Assembly: GCA_032160545.1 (NCBI GenBank)
Contig: JAVHVN010000164.1
Coordinates: 1-54,839, forward strand
Reading direction: 5' to 3'
From: DATGFB01 sp032160545
GTDB taxonomy: Bacteria > Actinomycetota > Actinomycetes > Mycobacteriales > Jatrophihabitantaceae
DNA: 54,839 bases
The notes under the pieces are model-generated. The model was not told the DNA's origin, did no database searches, and saw nothing but the letters and a program-made list of their open reading frames with translations. This document shows, piece by piece, positions 25,598-38,500 of the stretch. The translations under genes and the position numbers were made by a program. The first letter of the stretch is position 1. Each line of letters starts with the position of its first letter.

Positions 25598-25645
25598 GCC
25601 GGGTCAAACCGTCCGGCGACGGCAGGTATGCTGGGCGGGTTGCCA

Positions 25646-25719
<74 letters not shown>

Positions 25720-25728
25720 CCCAGCAGG

Positions 25729-25746
25729 GGCCCCAGCTTCTGGGCC
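25729..25746 (+). terminator. Short hairpin after tRNA-Pro
   Basis: GGCCCCAG and TGGGCC form a short stem with one unpaired C and a small loop, 10 nt after the tRNA 3' end. It is followed by GTTCGTTG rather than a T-run. It is a plausible terminator for the tRNA transcript. Confidence 0.4.
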
Positions 25747-25921
25747 GTTCGTTGACCACCGCCGGCGTAGTCGGATTGGCGCCACAAGCGCAATTGCAAG
25801 CATGGCCGGCACGCAGAGGCAGAGTCCGATGAGACACCGCACGGCGCCAACTCAGGTTGGCGTGGCGGCTGGGCGGAGTGGCCCGGTTGAATGTCTCCGG
25901 CATCGGGTTGGCCATCGCCCG

Positions 25922-25959
25922 CGCGAGCGAGCGGGTCGTCAATGCGCCGCTCGCTCGCG
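25922..25959. terminator. Strong hairpin at the 3' end of the GH3 gene
   Basis: CGCGAGCGAGCGG (25922-25934) and CCGCTCGCTCGCG (25947-25959) form a perfect 13-bp stem with a 12-nt loop just beyond the GH3 stop at 25966. It would terminate the GH3 transcript and isolate it from the tRNA region. Confidence 0.7.
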
Positions 25960-25965
25960 ACGTCG

Positions 25966-29115
<3,150 letters not shown>

Positions 29116-29294
29116 CGGCGGGCACCTCTCGGGTAAAACAGACACAAGGGGTATTTGCCCGGCACGCTAGTGCTGCGAGATTTGCGCGTCAATAGCTCAG
29201 AAACATCGCCGGTATGCGAGAGATGTCGATCTATTTTGCGCAAGACGGCGGCGTAATCCCCCGCGATCGTCCTGTTCGAGCCCGTCGATGGCCC

Positions 29295-29300
29295 TATTCT
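29295..29300 (+). promoter_or_regulatory. -10 box of the ROK regulator (leaderless)
   Basis: TATTCT at 29295-29300 is followed by exactly 6 nt and GTG at 29307. This supports the 29307 start and a leaderless mRNA. The 190-bp region to the GH3 start contains ACATC-14-GATGT (about 29203-29226), a weak candidate ROK operator. Confidence 0.5.
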
Positions 29301-29306
29301 GTCGCC

Positions 29307-30512
29307 GTGGTGGACGAGAATGCGCCCAGCTCGCACGGCGCTCGTGGCGGCGCCGAAGCGTTGCGCGAGTTCAACCGCCGTCGCGTGCTCGCCGCAGTGC
29401 GGGCCGGGCGGGCGACGAACCGCAGCCAGTTGTGCACCGTCACCGGTCTGTCGCGCAGCACCGTCACGGGGCTGGTCGGCGAGTTGCTCGCTGAGCGGGC
29501 GCTGGCCGAAATCATCGACGACCCTGACGCCGGGCGGGGGGTTGGCCGGCCCGCGCAGCGACTCACCATCGCGCCGCGCCACGACCTGGTGATCGCCATC
29601 GACCTCGGGCACAGCCACTGCCGCATCGGCATCCTCGACAGCGCGGCGCAGATCGTCGCCGAAGACTCGAGTGCGATGGACGTCGATTCATCGGCGGAAC
29701 GCGCGCTCAATCACGTGTCCGGCGTGATCGACCGATTGCTGGCGCAACTCGGGACCGACCGTTCGCGCGTCGTGGGAGGCGGGCTCGGACTGCCCGCGCC
29801 CGTCAACACGACCACCGGGACCGTCGGGCCCGGCAGCGTCCTGCCGAAATGGGTCGACCGCCACCCCGCCGACGAGTTGCAGCGCCATCTAGGTCTACCG
29901 ATCGCTATCGACAACGACGCCAACCTGGGCGCGCTCGCCGAGATCGCGTTCGGTGCGGCGCGCGGACTTTCCAACGTCATCTACGTCAAGGTCTCGACCG
30001 GGATCGGCGCCGGCCTCGTGCTCGGTGGTCAGGTGTACCGCGGAACCAGCGGACGCGCCGGAGAGATCGGGCACGTGCCGGTCGACCCGTCCGGACCGGT
30101 GTGCCGGTGCGGTAACCGCGGCTGCCTCGAAACGGTCGCGTCCGTCACCCAAGTGCTCGCGATGTTGCAGCCCTCGCACGCCCAACCGATGACGACATTG
30201 GCTCTGGCCGAGCTGGTCGCCGCCGACGACGCGGGCGCCCGTCGGGTCGTGAGCGACGCAGGACGGTTGATCGGGCGCGTGCTGGCGGACACGGTCAACA
30301 ACCTCAACCCGCAGATCATCGTACTCGGTGGCGAACTGTCGATGGCGGGTGATCCATTGCTGGATGGTGTTCGCGAGTCGATCGACAGATTCGCGCAGCC
30401 GGGCATCGCTCGCGACCTGCGGGTGCTCGCTGGTGAGCTGGGCGAGCGGGCGCAGTTGCTCGGCGCCGCCGCCCTTGCGTTGGACGCGTCGAAGCCGGCC
30501 CTTGCGGAGTGA
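29307..30512 (+). CDS. ROK-family transcriptional repressor
   Basis: The protein of about 401 residues has an N-terminal winged HTH (EFNRRRVLAAVRAG, TGLSRSTVTGLVGELL) and a ROK sugar-kinase-like domain with IAIDLGHSHCRIGILD (ATP/phosphate loop) and GRAGEIGHVPVDPSGP. The zinc motif is CRCGNRGCLE. Such NagC/XylR-type proteins bind a sugar and release DNA. The divergent GH3 gene is the likely target, so an oligosaccharide inducer is expected. The GTG at 29307 is chosen by the -10 box position. Confidence 0.88.
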   Translation: MVDENAPSSHGARGGAEALREFNRRRVLAAVRAGRATNRSQLCTVTGLSRSTVTGLVGELLAERALAEIIDDPDAGRGVGRPAQRLTIAPRHDLVIAIDLGHSHCRIGILDSAAQIVAEDSSAMDVDSSAERALNHVSGVIDRLLAQLGTDRSRVVGGGLGLPAPVNTTTGTVGPGSVLPKWVDRHPADELQRHLGLPIAIDNDANLGALAEIAFGAARGLSNVIYVKVSTGIGAGLVLGGQVYRGTSGRAGEIGHVPVDPSGPVCRCGNRGCLETVASVTQVLAMLQPSHAQPMTTLALAELVAADDAGARRVVSDAGRLIGRVLADTVNNLNPQIIVLGGELSMAGDPLLDGVRESIDRFAQPGIARDLRVLAGELGERAQLLGAAALALDASKPALAE

Positions 30513-30865
30513 GTTGGCTCCTCAGCAATCCGGCATCGGCCCGGAACGCCGCCCAACGCTTTCGGAGCCGTTGCAGGTCGTTGAGTTCGAGTGACAGTAG
30601 TGCGGGTGGTGCCGCACATGCCGATTCTTCGACCGAAACGCGTCTCGCTGTGCTCGCCGCGACGCACAGCTCGGGTCCAATTGCGCTCACCCGCGCATTT
30701 GTCAGCATGATCTTGCGTGATTCCTTGCCTCTCGCTCCACGTTCCGGCCGGTGCTGAATCCGACCTTCAGCGCCAATGATTGACTTCACGTTGCCGCTAG
30801 TTGACCTCGGACCTACGGTCCCTCCACCGTCCGCGCAGGCGTCGCGAACTCACTGGAGGCGCTAT
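30513..30865. other. 353-bp gap upstream of the NlpC-like gene
   Basis: This stretch is somewhat AT-richer than the flanks. A minus-strand frame from 30707 (MLTNARVSAIGPELCVAAST) reads plausibly for about 65 codons but continues into antisense of the ROK gene and lacks a good ribosome site, so I do not call it. The last 60 bp hold the promoter and GGAGGCG ribosome site of the next gene. Confidence 0.35.
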
Positions 30866-31711
30866 ATGAAATCGCTACAACGAATTGCAATGGTGATCGT
30901 CCTAGCTATCGGCACCATCGCAATCGTTACATTTCTTCCCGTATCCGCATCGGCGGCAGTTCCGCCTGGGTGCAGCGCGCCGGTTGTGGGGGCGAGCAAC
31001 TCCAGCATCTCGGTGCACTGCAACAGCACAGGCCGAGGCTCGCGTTTCCAGATCCGCGTCCAGGAGTGCACGACCGCCAACTGCGGGAACTTCTACTCCG
31101 CCTGGGCCAACTACGGCGGGACTGCGAAGGTCACCGCCCCATCGACCGCGGGTGTCATACCTGGTTCGCTCGTGATCTACTGGGCGTCGGCCACGGGCAC
31201 TGGCTGTGCCTTCACCCAACTGGGCGGCACCATCTCGTGGTGCGATATGCAGGCGAACATCCAGAACTGGGCCAACCGCGGGATCGTCTACTGCGAGACC
31301 TGCGGCGACTCCGTGTCGGACTGGTACAAGGACCGCAACTACCGACCTGACTGCTCCGGTCTGGTGAGTATGGCGTGGCACATTAGCGTCTCTCCGACCC
31401 CGTACACCGGGAATATCGAGAACTATGCGCACGCCGTCACCTGGGCATACAACGCCACATCTCTCTCATACATCCGACCTGGCGATCTGTTGAACGACGT
31501 ATCTGACGGTCACGCAGTCATGTTCGCCGGCTGGGCGTCTGACCACGTCCACTTCTCGGTGTGGTCCTTCGGCAACGGAACGATGAGCAACGGCCACCTT
31601 TTCACGAACCAGCCCTACGTATCTGGGTCGACCCAGATGGTCGCCGGCTGGCCCAAGGCGCACTACGCCGCCTTCCGCTATAACCACGCGACAGGCACGA
31701 CCTACCAGTAA
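30866..31711 (+). CDS. Secreted NlpC/P60-like protein
   Basis: The ATG at 30866 is set by GGAGG 8 nt upstream. The 281-residue precursor has a signal peptide (VIVLAIGTIAIVTFLPVSAS) and an N-terminal beta-rich part with several Cys (CSAPVV, SVHCNST, QECTTANCGNF). A C-terminal NlpC/P60-like papain-fold domain has YRPDCSGLVSMAWHI with the nucleophile Cys, GDLLNDVSDGHAVMFAGW with the catalytic His, and HVHFSVWSF. Such enzymes cleave peptidoglycan peptides or related amides. The extra Cys residues suggest disulfides outside the cell. It has no SH3 or LysM domain. Only the fold assignment is secure. Confidence 0.75.
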   Translation: MKSLQRIAMVIVLAIGTIAIVTFLPVSASAAVPPGCSAPVVGASNSSISVHCNSTGRGSRFQIRVQECTTANCGNFYSAWANYGGTAKVTAPSTAGVIPGSLVIYWASATGTGCAFTQLGGTISWCDMQANIQNWANRGIVYCETCGDSVSDWYKDRNYRPDCSGLVSMAWHISVSPTPYTGNIENYAHAVTWAYNATSLSYIRPGDLLNDVSDGHAVMFAGWASDHVHFSVWSFGNGTMSNGHLFTNQPYVSGSTQMVAGWPKAHYAAFRYNHATGTTYQ

Positions 31712-32415
31712 GTCCCGCGGTCGCGGTCCTGCCGTGACGGGCGCAGGGACACGCACGGCACGACCGCACCTGTCTGTGAGACGCCGGGGGCCCGTGGTCA
31801 GCCAGTCGGAGTTTTCGCGGCTGCGTCAGCGGCTGTCGGGATTGGACCGTGATCCTTACGCGTCGCGCGCGCGGCTGGCCGATCGCGCGGCGGCGGCGAC
31901 GTACCGAGTCGCTACGCCGAACCTGCGTCGGCTGTTCGCGGTAACCAGGTGAGGCGTTTCGGCCCGTAGTCTCGTGGCCCCCCGACCGATCGGCAATCAA
32001 CCGGCACCGTGTGGCTCGCCACCGGCTTAGATCTCGACACGATCGTGGCGCGGCTACGGCAGGCGCCCTTCCAGGCCGGCCAGCTGCACGGTGTAGCGCC
32101 GCGCCATCCGTACCAGGGAGCCGCTCGAACGGCGGTACCAACCGGCCTTGCCTGGACCAATCTTTGTCGCGTTCCGGCCGATCGCAACGATCGTGACGTC
32201 TCGGCGAAAGTTCACCCGTCGGTTCACCCACGTGGCACGTACGCGACGTGTTACCGACGAGCATGATCATGATCTAATTCTGCTCGTATGCCCGATTTGG
32301 ACGCGCTAGCGGGCCCTGAGTGTTCGGCAAACTCTGAGCGTCGCCCTACATCGGCCGGACGAGCGCAGAAGGGGCGATCGATGCGCATGACCCTGGCCGG
32401 CGCGAGCTGGCTGGC
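31712..32415. other. 704-bp region with small ORFs and probable gene remnants
   Basis: No full gene is visible here. A plus-strand 52-codon frame at 31794-31952 (VVSQSEFSRLRQRLSGLDRD, ending RRLFAVTR) has coding-like codon use and may be a 3' gene fragment. A minus-strand 57-codon frame at 32054-32227 is listed separately. Near 32262 the AT-rich segment CATGATCATGATCTAATT is a likely promoter area for the LuxR gene. Confidence 0.4.
32054..32227 (-). CDS. Possible small basic protein or gene remnant
   Basis: The GTG at 32227 opens a 57-residue frame starting VNRRVNFRRDVTIVAIGRNA and containing GPGKAGWYRRSSGSLVRMA and QLAGLEGRLP. The composition is coherent (basic, aromatic, amphipathic C-terminal helix), unlike other frames here. 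There is no convincing ribosome site, and the frame stays open upstream for another ten codons. I recognise no family. It may be a real small protein or the end of a decayed gene. Confidence 0.3.
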   Translation of the reverse strand: MNRRVNFRRDVTIVAIGRNATKIGPGKAGWYRRSSGSLVRMARRYTVQLAGLEGRLP

Positions 32416-35061
32416 GTGCTGCCGGTGGCAGTCGTGCTCGTGACGGGCGTCGGACGCCTCATCGAGCACGTGCCTCGGTCGAGCCGGTATCTCGTGACGC
32501 GCCCTCGCCTGCACGCACTCCTGGACAGCGGTTCGCCGCTCACCGTCCTGCGCGCGCCGGTCGGGTTCGGCAAAACGACACTGGTGGTGCAGTGGATCGC
32601 GGAGCAAGAACGCAGCACGCAGGTAGTGGGCTGGGTGCGAGTACGCCCGGGGACGGACGATGCAATCGCGTTCTGGACGGACACATTGGCCGTCCTCGCA
32701 GACGCCGGCCTGCGAACTCGACGATGGCTGCCCAATAACGCGCAAGAACTGGCTGCTGCAGTCGAAAGGGTGATCGCCTCGTCGGACGTTCCGGTACTTC
32801 TGGTCCTGGACCGCTTCGAGAACATCGACGTGCCCAACCTTGACCAGGCAATCCTCGACGTCCTGCGGCACACCTCGCAACTGCGCCTGATCGCGTCGGG
32901 TCATAGTCACCGCCACTTTCCTGCGCATTCCTACCTCGACATCGACGCCACGGTGATCGAGCCGCGCGACCTGCTCTTCACCTCCGACGAGACCGCTCAG
33001 CTCATGGACACGATCGGTGTCGAGCTGCCGAGGTCCTGCGTCGAGCGGATTCACGCTTCGTCCGGCGGCTGGCCGGAACCGCTACGTGCATTCGCTCTCG
33101 TAGCGCGGCAGACCACCGCCGAAGCAGACCTGGCCAGCGCGGCACAGAAGATCGCGACCGACTACCTGCGTCGGCGGCTGTTGTCCGAACCTGACAGCGC
33201 GGATCGGGTGGAGTTCGCGCTGGCGACGTCGGTCCCGGACGAGTTCTCGCTCGAGGTCGCGCAGCTTCTCACGGACGACCCGGCCGCGAACGCGCAGCTC
33301 GACTGGCTCACGGAGCAGGGGCTGTTGCTCGTCGAGGGATGCGGCCCCAGCAGGACGTACCGCTGGCCGGCGGCGGCCCGCCAGGCGCTCCTCGCGGAAC
33401 TTCAGCGGCGCGATCGCGGTCGGGTCGATGAGCTACATGCCCGGCTCGGACGCTGGTACCTAGCAGTGGCGCAACAGCCCGGTCCCGCGCTGGAGCATGC
33501 GGTCCAGTCTCGGAACTGGCTGCTTGTGGTAAAGGTGATCGACGCGTTCTGGCGTGAGCTGTTGTTCGCCCATCCCGACCAACTCTTCGCCGCACTCGCC
33601 GCCGCGCCGCTCGACGTGGTCTCGACGAGCGGGCGTGCCTTGGCATTGCGCGACGATCGGATCCGGGTGCCCGATGACCGGCTCCTGAGCCTTGCGGCGC
33701 TCCCGGCCTCGCCGGACCAGGTGGCGGACGTGGCGAGCAGCGACGGAGTGGCCGACCTGCTCGACACCGGGTACACGGTGCTGGCGGCGCTTCGTCGACG
33801 GGGATTGTTCGAGCGTGCTCAGACCTACGGTGATCGGCTGCTCGACGTTGCCGTGCACGCACGCACGTTGCGGCCCGCGGACGTCGCCGTTCAATACCCG
33901 GCCATCCAGCTCGGCGTCGGCCTCACCCGGATGGCTGCCGACGACATCAAGGGAGCGCTCGAGCCGCTGCGCCTCGCCCACGAATTCGCCGCCGACCATA
34001 CCTATACCGCGTCGAACGCTGCCGCCAAGCTTGCGTTGGCTCATGCCTTCCTCGGCGAACCGCACGACGCGGCGAGATGGCTCGAGCGCCACGACAGCGC
34101 TCCACTCGCCGAGACCTGGCTCGCCCCGAGGACTCGGCTGCCGGCAGTGGCCGCACGATGGCTCATGGCGATCGACCGGCTCGACCGCGACGAGGCCGCG
34201 CGCATTCATCGGGAATGGCCGGAAGTGGAGCGAACTGACGAGCTCTGGGGCTACTACCACTACATTCACGCGCAATACGCTCTCAATGCCGGCATGGCGA
34301 GCGGCATGCTCGACGAATTCGACCGGGCGAGATCGGCCTTCCGCTCATGGCTCGGCCCGGGGGCCGCTGCGGTCGCCATGCTCGACGCGGCAGAGGTCGA
34401 CCTGCTGCTCGCGTTGGGCCGGGGAAATCTCGCGCGTGCTGTGCTGAGCGGGCCGTGCGCGGAGCACCCGTTGCTGCGCGTCGCCCGCGCCCGGTTGGCG
34501 CTACTCGCGGGTCACAGCACCGCCGCACTCCGCCTTGCCAGTGACAGCAGTTGGGATCGGAAGGCGACCGAGCGGCACCGACTCGACATGCAGCTGATCC
34601 GTGCAATCGCCGCGTATCGGTGCGGCGACCTGTCGAGCGCGACGGCCGCCCTTTGCCGAGCGATCGACATGATGCGCGCGACGGGCTCACTTCGGGCCCT
34701 CGTCACGGTGCCACGAGAGGATCTTCTGGCGCTGGCGGTTCACCTTCCTATGTCGGGCGAGTTCTTGGCCCAGCCCGCCGTTCTCGCGCAACGCGAGCTG
34801 TTCCCGCCGAGGATTGCGCTCATCATTCTCACCGAGCGCGAACAGCGAGTTCTCGAAAAGCTGGCCGCGGGGCTCACCACCCGACAAGCCGCGAACTCAC
34901 TCGTCGTCTCCGTGAACACCGTGAAGACGCAGCAAGCCAGCCTCTACCGAAAGCTTGGCACCAATTCGCGCGCCGACGCGATCGCTCGTGCTCAGCAGCT
35001 GGGGCTGATTTCGGCAGTCCACCAGCCGGACGACGTCACTCGGGCGCGAGCCGGGCACTGA
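32416..35061 (+). CDS. MalT-type LuxR-family (LAL) transcriptional regulator
   Basis: The 881-residue protein has an N-terminal STAND ATPase with Walker A APVGFGKTT (about 46-54), a Walker B-like VPVLLVLDRFENID, and a winged-helix and TPR-like helical middle. The C-terminal LuxR HTH is LTEREQRVLEKLAAGLTTRQ with recognition region SVNTVKTQQASLYRKL. Such large ATP-binding LuxR regulators act as ligand-gated activators. The start is uncertain because several GTG codons lie within the first 30 codons. It ends 26 nt inside the convergent HTH gene. No cognate target is obvious; the giant surface protein just beyond is a candidate by position. Confidence 0.88.
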   Translation: MLPVAVVLVTGVGRLIEHVPRSSRYLVTRPRLHALLDSGSPLTVLRAPVGFGKTTLVVQWIAEQERSTQVVGWVRVRPGTDDAIAFWTDTLAVLADAGLRTRRWLPNNAQELAAAVERVIASSDVPVLLVLDRFENIDVPNLDQAILDVLRHTSQLRLIASGHSHRHFPAHSYLDIDATVIEPRDLLFTSDETAQLMDTIGVELPRSCVERIHASSGGWPEPLRAFALVARQTTAEADLASAAQKIATDYLRRRLLSEPDSADRVEFALATSVPDEFSLEVAQLLTDDPAANAQLDWLTEQGLLLVEGCGPSRTYRWPAAARQALLAELQRRDRGRVDELHARLGRWYLAVAQQPGPALEHAVQSRNWLLVVKVIDAFWRELLFAHPDQLFAALAAAPLDVVSTSGRALALRDDRIRVPDDRLLSLAALPASPDQVADVASSDGVADLLDTGYTVLAALRRRGLFERAQTYGDRLLDVAVHARTLRPADVAVQYPAIQLGVGLTRMAADDIKGALEPLRLAHEFAADHTYTASNAAAKLALAHAFLGEPHDAARWLERHDSAPLAETWLAPRTRLPAVAARWLMAIDRLDRDEAARIHREWPEVERTDELWGYYHYIHAQYALNAGMASGMLDEFDRARSAFRSWLGPGAAAVAMLDAAEVDLLLALGRGNLARAVLSGPCAEHPLLRVARARLALLAGHSTAALRLASDSSWDRKATERHRLDMQLIRAIAAYRCGDLSSATAALCRAIDMMRATGSLRALVTVPREDLLALAVHLPMSGEFLAQPAVLAQRELFPPRIALIILTEREQRVLEKLAAGLTTRQAANSLVVSVNTVKTQQASLYRKLGTNSRADAIARAQQLGLISAVHQPDDVTRARAGH

Positions 35062-35482
35062 TCTCGTCTCGGTGCCGTTTCACGACTGCCTGTATCACTT
35101 CGCTGGCCAGGTACAAGGGCGTGCCATCCCGGTCATCGATCATCGACGAGATGCGTCCGGCCCCGAGCCAGCGGGCAATGACGACGGGCGGTGTGTCGGT
35201 CATGGCGGCCACCTCGTCGGTGCTGAGCCATCCGTCTGCGCCGCAGCGCGCGCGCAGGGACTTGTGACTGAGTCCGAGGCATTCGGCTAGCGCGCGTACC
35301 GGGTACCCGGCTCGGTGTGCCCCGCCGAGCAGGTTCCGAGTGAGTTGGAACGCGGCGCGCCGGTGCGTGCCCTGGGCCGTCTGCTCGGCTCGGTGTGCGT
35401 TTCGCAGCATGCGGTCGATGGGTTCAGGGAGTCCGGTTGCCAGCCGGGTTCTCGTCACCCTTGCTGCGTCGGGCGAGATCAT
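35036..35482 (-). CDS. Small HTH protein downstream of the giant surface protein
   Basis: The 148-residue protein has a helical region with PVRALAECLGLSHKSLRARC, reading like a HTH with recognition helix, and then WLSTDEVAAMTDTPPVVIAR followed by WLGAGRI, which looks like a MerR/excisionase-type HTH. It ends with a basic helix (IQAVVKRHRDEISA). The ATG at 35482 lies 91 nt after the stop of the DUF11 gene on the same strand, so it could be co-transcribed and act as a regulator. The 3' ends of this gene and the LAL gene overlap by 26 nt. A defined family cannot be assigned. Confidence 0.65.
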   Translation of the reverse strand: MISPDAARVTRTRLATGLPEPIDRMLRNAHRAEQTAQGTHRRAAFQLTRNLLGGAHRAGYPVRALAECLGLSHKSLRARCGADGWLSTDEVAAMTDTPPVVIARWLGAGRISSMIDDRDGTPLYLASEVIQAVVKRHRDEISARLAPE

Positions 35483-35573
35483 GGTTCAGGCCTTCGTGGT
35501 GATGAGGAATCCCGCCCACTGCCCATTCCTGACCAGCAGGGTCGCCTGGTCGGGCAGTGGACGGGCCGCTCGG

Positions 35574-38500
35574 TCAGGTGGTCGTGGTCCGGCGTCGGCG
35601 GCCGGCCCGCAGGAGCAGCGCGCCTGCGCACAGGAGCAGGCCGGCGAGGATCAACCCGGTGCGCCAGTCGCCGCCGGTGGTTGCGAGCAGGCCGCCCCCA
35701 CCAGTCCCTCCGGCTCCCGTCACCGGCGGGACGGGGTTCTGGGTGCACAGCGGGTTGTCCGGTCCGCAGCTTGCCGGCGGTGTCGTGCCGGTCGGGTCCA
35801 GGAAGTTGTCCAGGACATGGTTGCCCTGGTCGGCGTAGGGCTTGACCTGGACGTGGTAGGTGACCGTCACGGTCTGGCCGCCGGCGAGCGTCCCCGTCAC
35901 CCGGAAGGCGCCGTTGCTCACGCCGGATGCGGTCAGTGCGCTGCCCGAAGCGGTCGGCCCGCTGACCACGGTGGCGTCGTCGAGCACACCGGCCAGATGA
36001 TCGGTGTAGTCAACCTTTGCGGCGCCCTTTCCGACGTTGTGGAATGTCAACGTGTAGGTGAGCTTGTCGCCGGCATGCACAGCATCGAAGTTCTTCGGGT
36101 CGACGGTCTTGGTCACCTGCAGCCAGCCGACCGGGTTGCTGGTGCAGTCCGGGTGTTGTGGGTCGCTGGGCGCGCAGTCCGTTGAGGTGGGCGGCGGGTC
36201 GCTGGGCTTCTGGATGAAGTTGGCCAGGATCTGGTCGCCGGTGTCGGGATCCTTGACCTTCAGCTGGTACGTCACGGTGACCGTCTGACCGGGGTTGAGC
36301 GAGCCGGTGATGGCCGCGCGGTTGTCCGATCCGAAGGCAGTGACGGTGAGCGCCGGATCGGAGGAGGCCGGTTGGCCGGCAACCGTAGCGTCGTCGACGG
36401 CCTGAGTGATGTCGTCAACCTTGTCGACGGTCCCGGCCGCAGTGCCGTTGTTCGTGAAGTGCAGCGTGTAGGTCAGCGTCTGGCCCGGCACGACGGGCGT
36501 GCCGCTGGCCGGGTTGACCGTCTTCCAGTACTGCAGGTCCGGCATGGGGTTGGTCGTGCACAGCGGATCGCTCGCGAGGCACTGGCTCGGCGGCGTGTCG
36601 CCCTTCTTCGAGATGAAGTTGTTCGCCACGTCGTTGCCACGCTGCCCGTCCGGCTTGATCGTCACCGTGTACGTGACGGTGTACGTCGCGCCCGCCGCGA
36701 CGGTGCCCGTGATCTCGAACTGGCTGTTCGCGATCCCGCCGGCCGTCAGATTCGGGTTGGACGAGGACGGCGCCGTGGTCACCGCAGCGTCGTCGAGCAC
36801 GTCGGCGAGGTAGTCGATGTAGTCCACACTGCCGGTCGCCTTGCCCACGTTGGTGAACGTCACCGTGTAGGTGAGCACGTCACCGGCATGGACGGTCGCG
36901 GTCGAAGCCGGGTCGACGGTCTTGGTGGGCACGATCTCCGGAACCGGGTTGTGCGTGCACAGTGGGTCGTCCGCCTGGCAGGTCGCCGGCGGCGAGGTGC
37001 CGGTCGGTTCCAGGAAGTTGTCCAGCTGGTTGTCGCCGCGGTTGCCGTCCGGCTTCACGGTCACCTGGTAGGTGACGGTGCCGGTGCTGGCCGGTGCGAC
37101 GGTGCCGGTGATGTCGAACTGGCCGTTGGTGACCGGACTCACGGTGAGCGCGTTGTTCGACGCCGTCGGCCCACTGGTCAGTGTGGCGTCGTCGAGCACC
37201 CCGCCGATGAAGTCCGTGTAGCTGACACTGCCGGGTCCCTGACCGGTGTTCTGGAACGTCAGCGTGTACGTGAGGACCTGACCGGCGACCACGGTGGAGA
37301 AGTTGGCTGGGTCGACAGACTTGCTGATGTGCAGGTTGGCGGCCGGGACTTGAACGGTGTCGCAGTTGGGGTCGGTGCCCTGCTTGGGGACGCACGCGGT
37401 GTTCGTCATGATCGTGTCACCGGTGCCGTTGTAGGTGACCGAGTACGTCACCGTCACCGACTGACCCACGGCGAGCGGGCCGGTCCACGACAGCTGGGCG
37501 CCGTTGACTGCCGCCGCACCCGACGTCGCGGCGACGTCGCCGTTGTAGGTCGCGTCGTCGAGCACCGCCGACAGGTCGTCGGTCATCGTGGCCGGACCGG
37601 TGGGGGTGTAGTCAACAGCGCCGTCGTTGGTGACGACGACCGTGTAGTTCACCGTGTCGCCCACAGCCGGCCGAGCTGTCGTCGACGCGGTCTTCGCGAT
37701 GCTCAGATGCGGGATGGGGTGGTGCACGCAGAGCGGGTCGCCCGAGTCGCACGTCGCGGGCGGTGTCGTGCCCGCCGGCTCGAGGAAGTTGTCGAGTTGG
37801 TGGTCGCCTTGCTGCGCGTAGGGCTTGACCTTCACCTGGTACGTCACGGTGTAGGTGGCGCTCGCCGGGACACTGCCGGTCACTCCGAACTGGTCGTTCG
37901 CGATCGGTGACACGCTGAGGCCCGCGTTCGAGGCGGTTGGTCCGCTGGTGACCGTGGCGTCGTCGAGCACCTTCGCCAGGTAGTCGGTGTAGTCCACCGG
38001 CGCCGGCCCGGTGCCGACATTCTGGAACGTCAGCGTGTAGGTGATCACGTCACCCGCCTGAACGGCCGAGCCGTCGATCGGGTTCGACGCCTTGGTCACG
38101 ACCAGCTGGTAGACGTGGTGCTCGGTGCACAGCGGGTCGCCCACCACGCAGGTGGCCGGCGCAGTGGTGCCGGTCGGGAAGACGAAGTTGAGCAGGTTGT
38201 TGTCGCCTCGCTGCCCATCCGGCTGCACAGTCACCTGGTAGGTGACCGTGTAGGTGGTCTTGCCCGGCACGGCACCGGTCACCGTGAACTGGCCGTTAGT
38301 CACGGCACTGGCGGTGAGCGCTGGGTTCGACGCCGTCGGCGCGCTGGTGACGGTGGCGTCGTCGAGGACCTTCGTCAGGTCATCGGTGTAGTCGACGGCC
38401 GCGGTGCCTACACCGGTGTTCTGGAACGTGATCGTGTACGTCACCACCTGGCCGGCGTGCAGTGTCGATCCACTGGCCGGGTTGGCCGACTTCGACACGT

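Noticed and set aside
30316..30789. Minus-strand ORF of 157 codons overlapping the ROK 3' end
   Set aside because: It continues deep into antisense of the ROK gene and has no SD or leaderless -10 signal.
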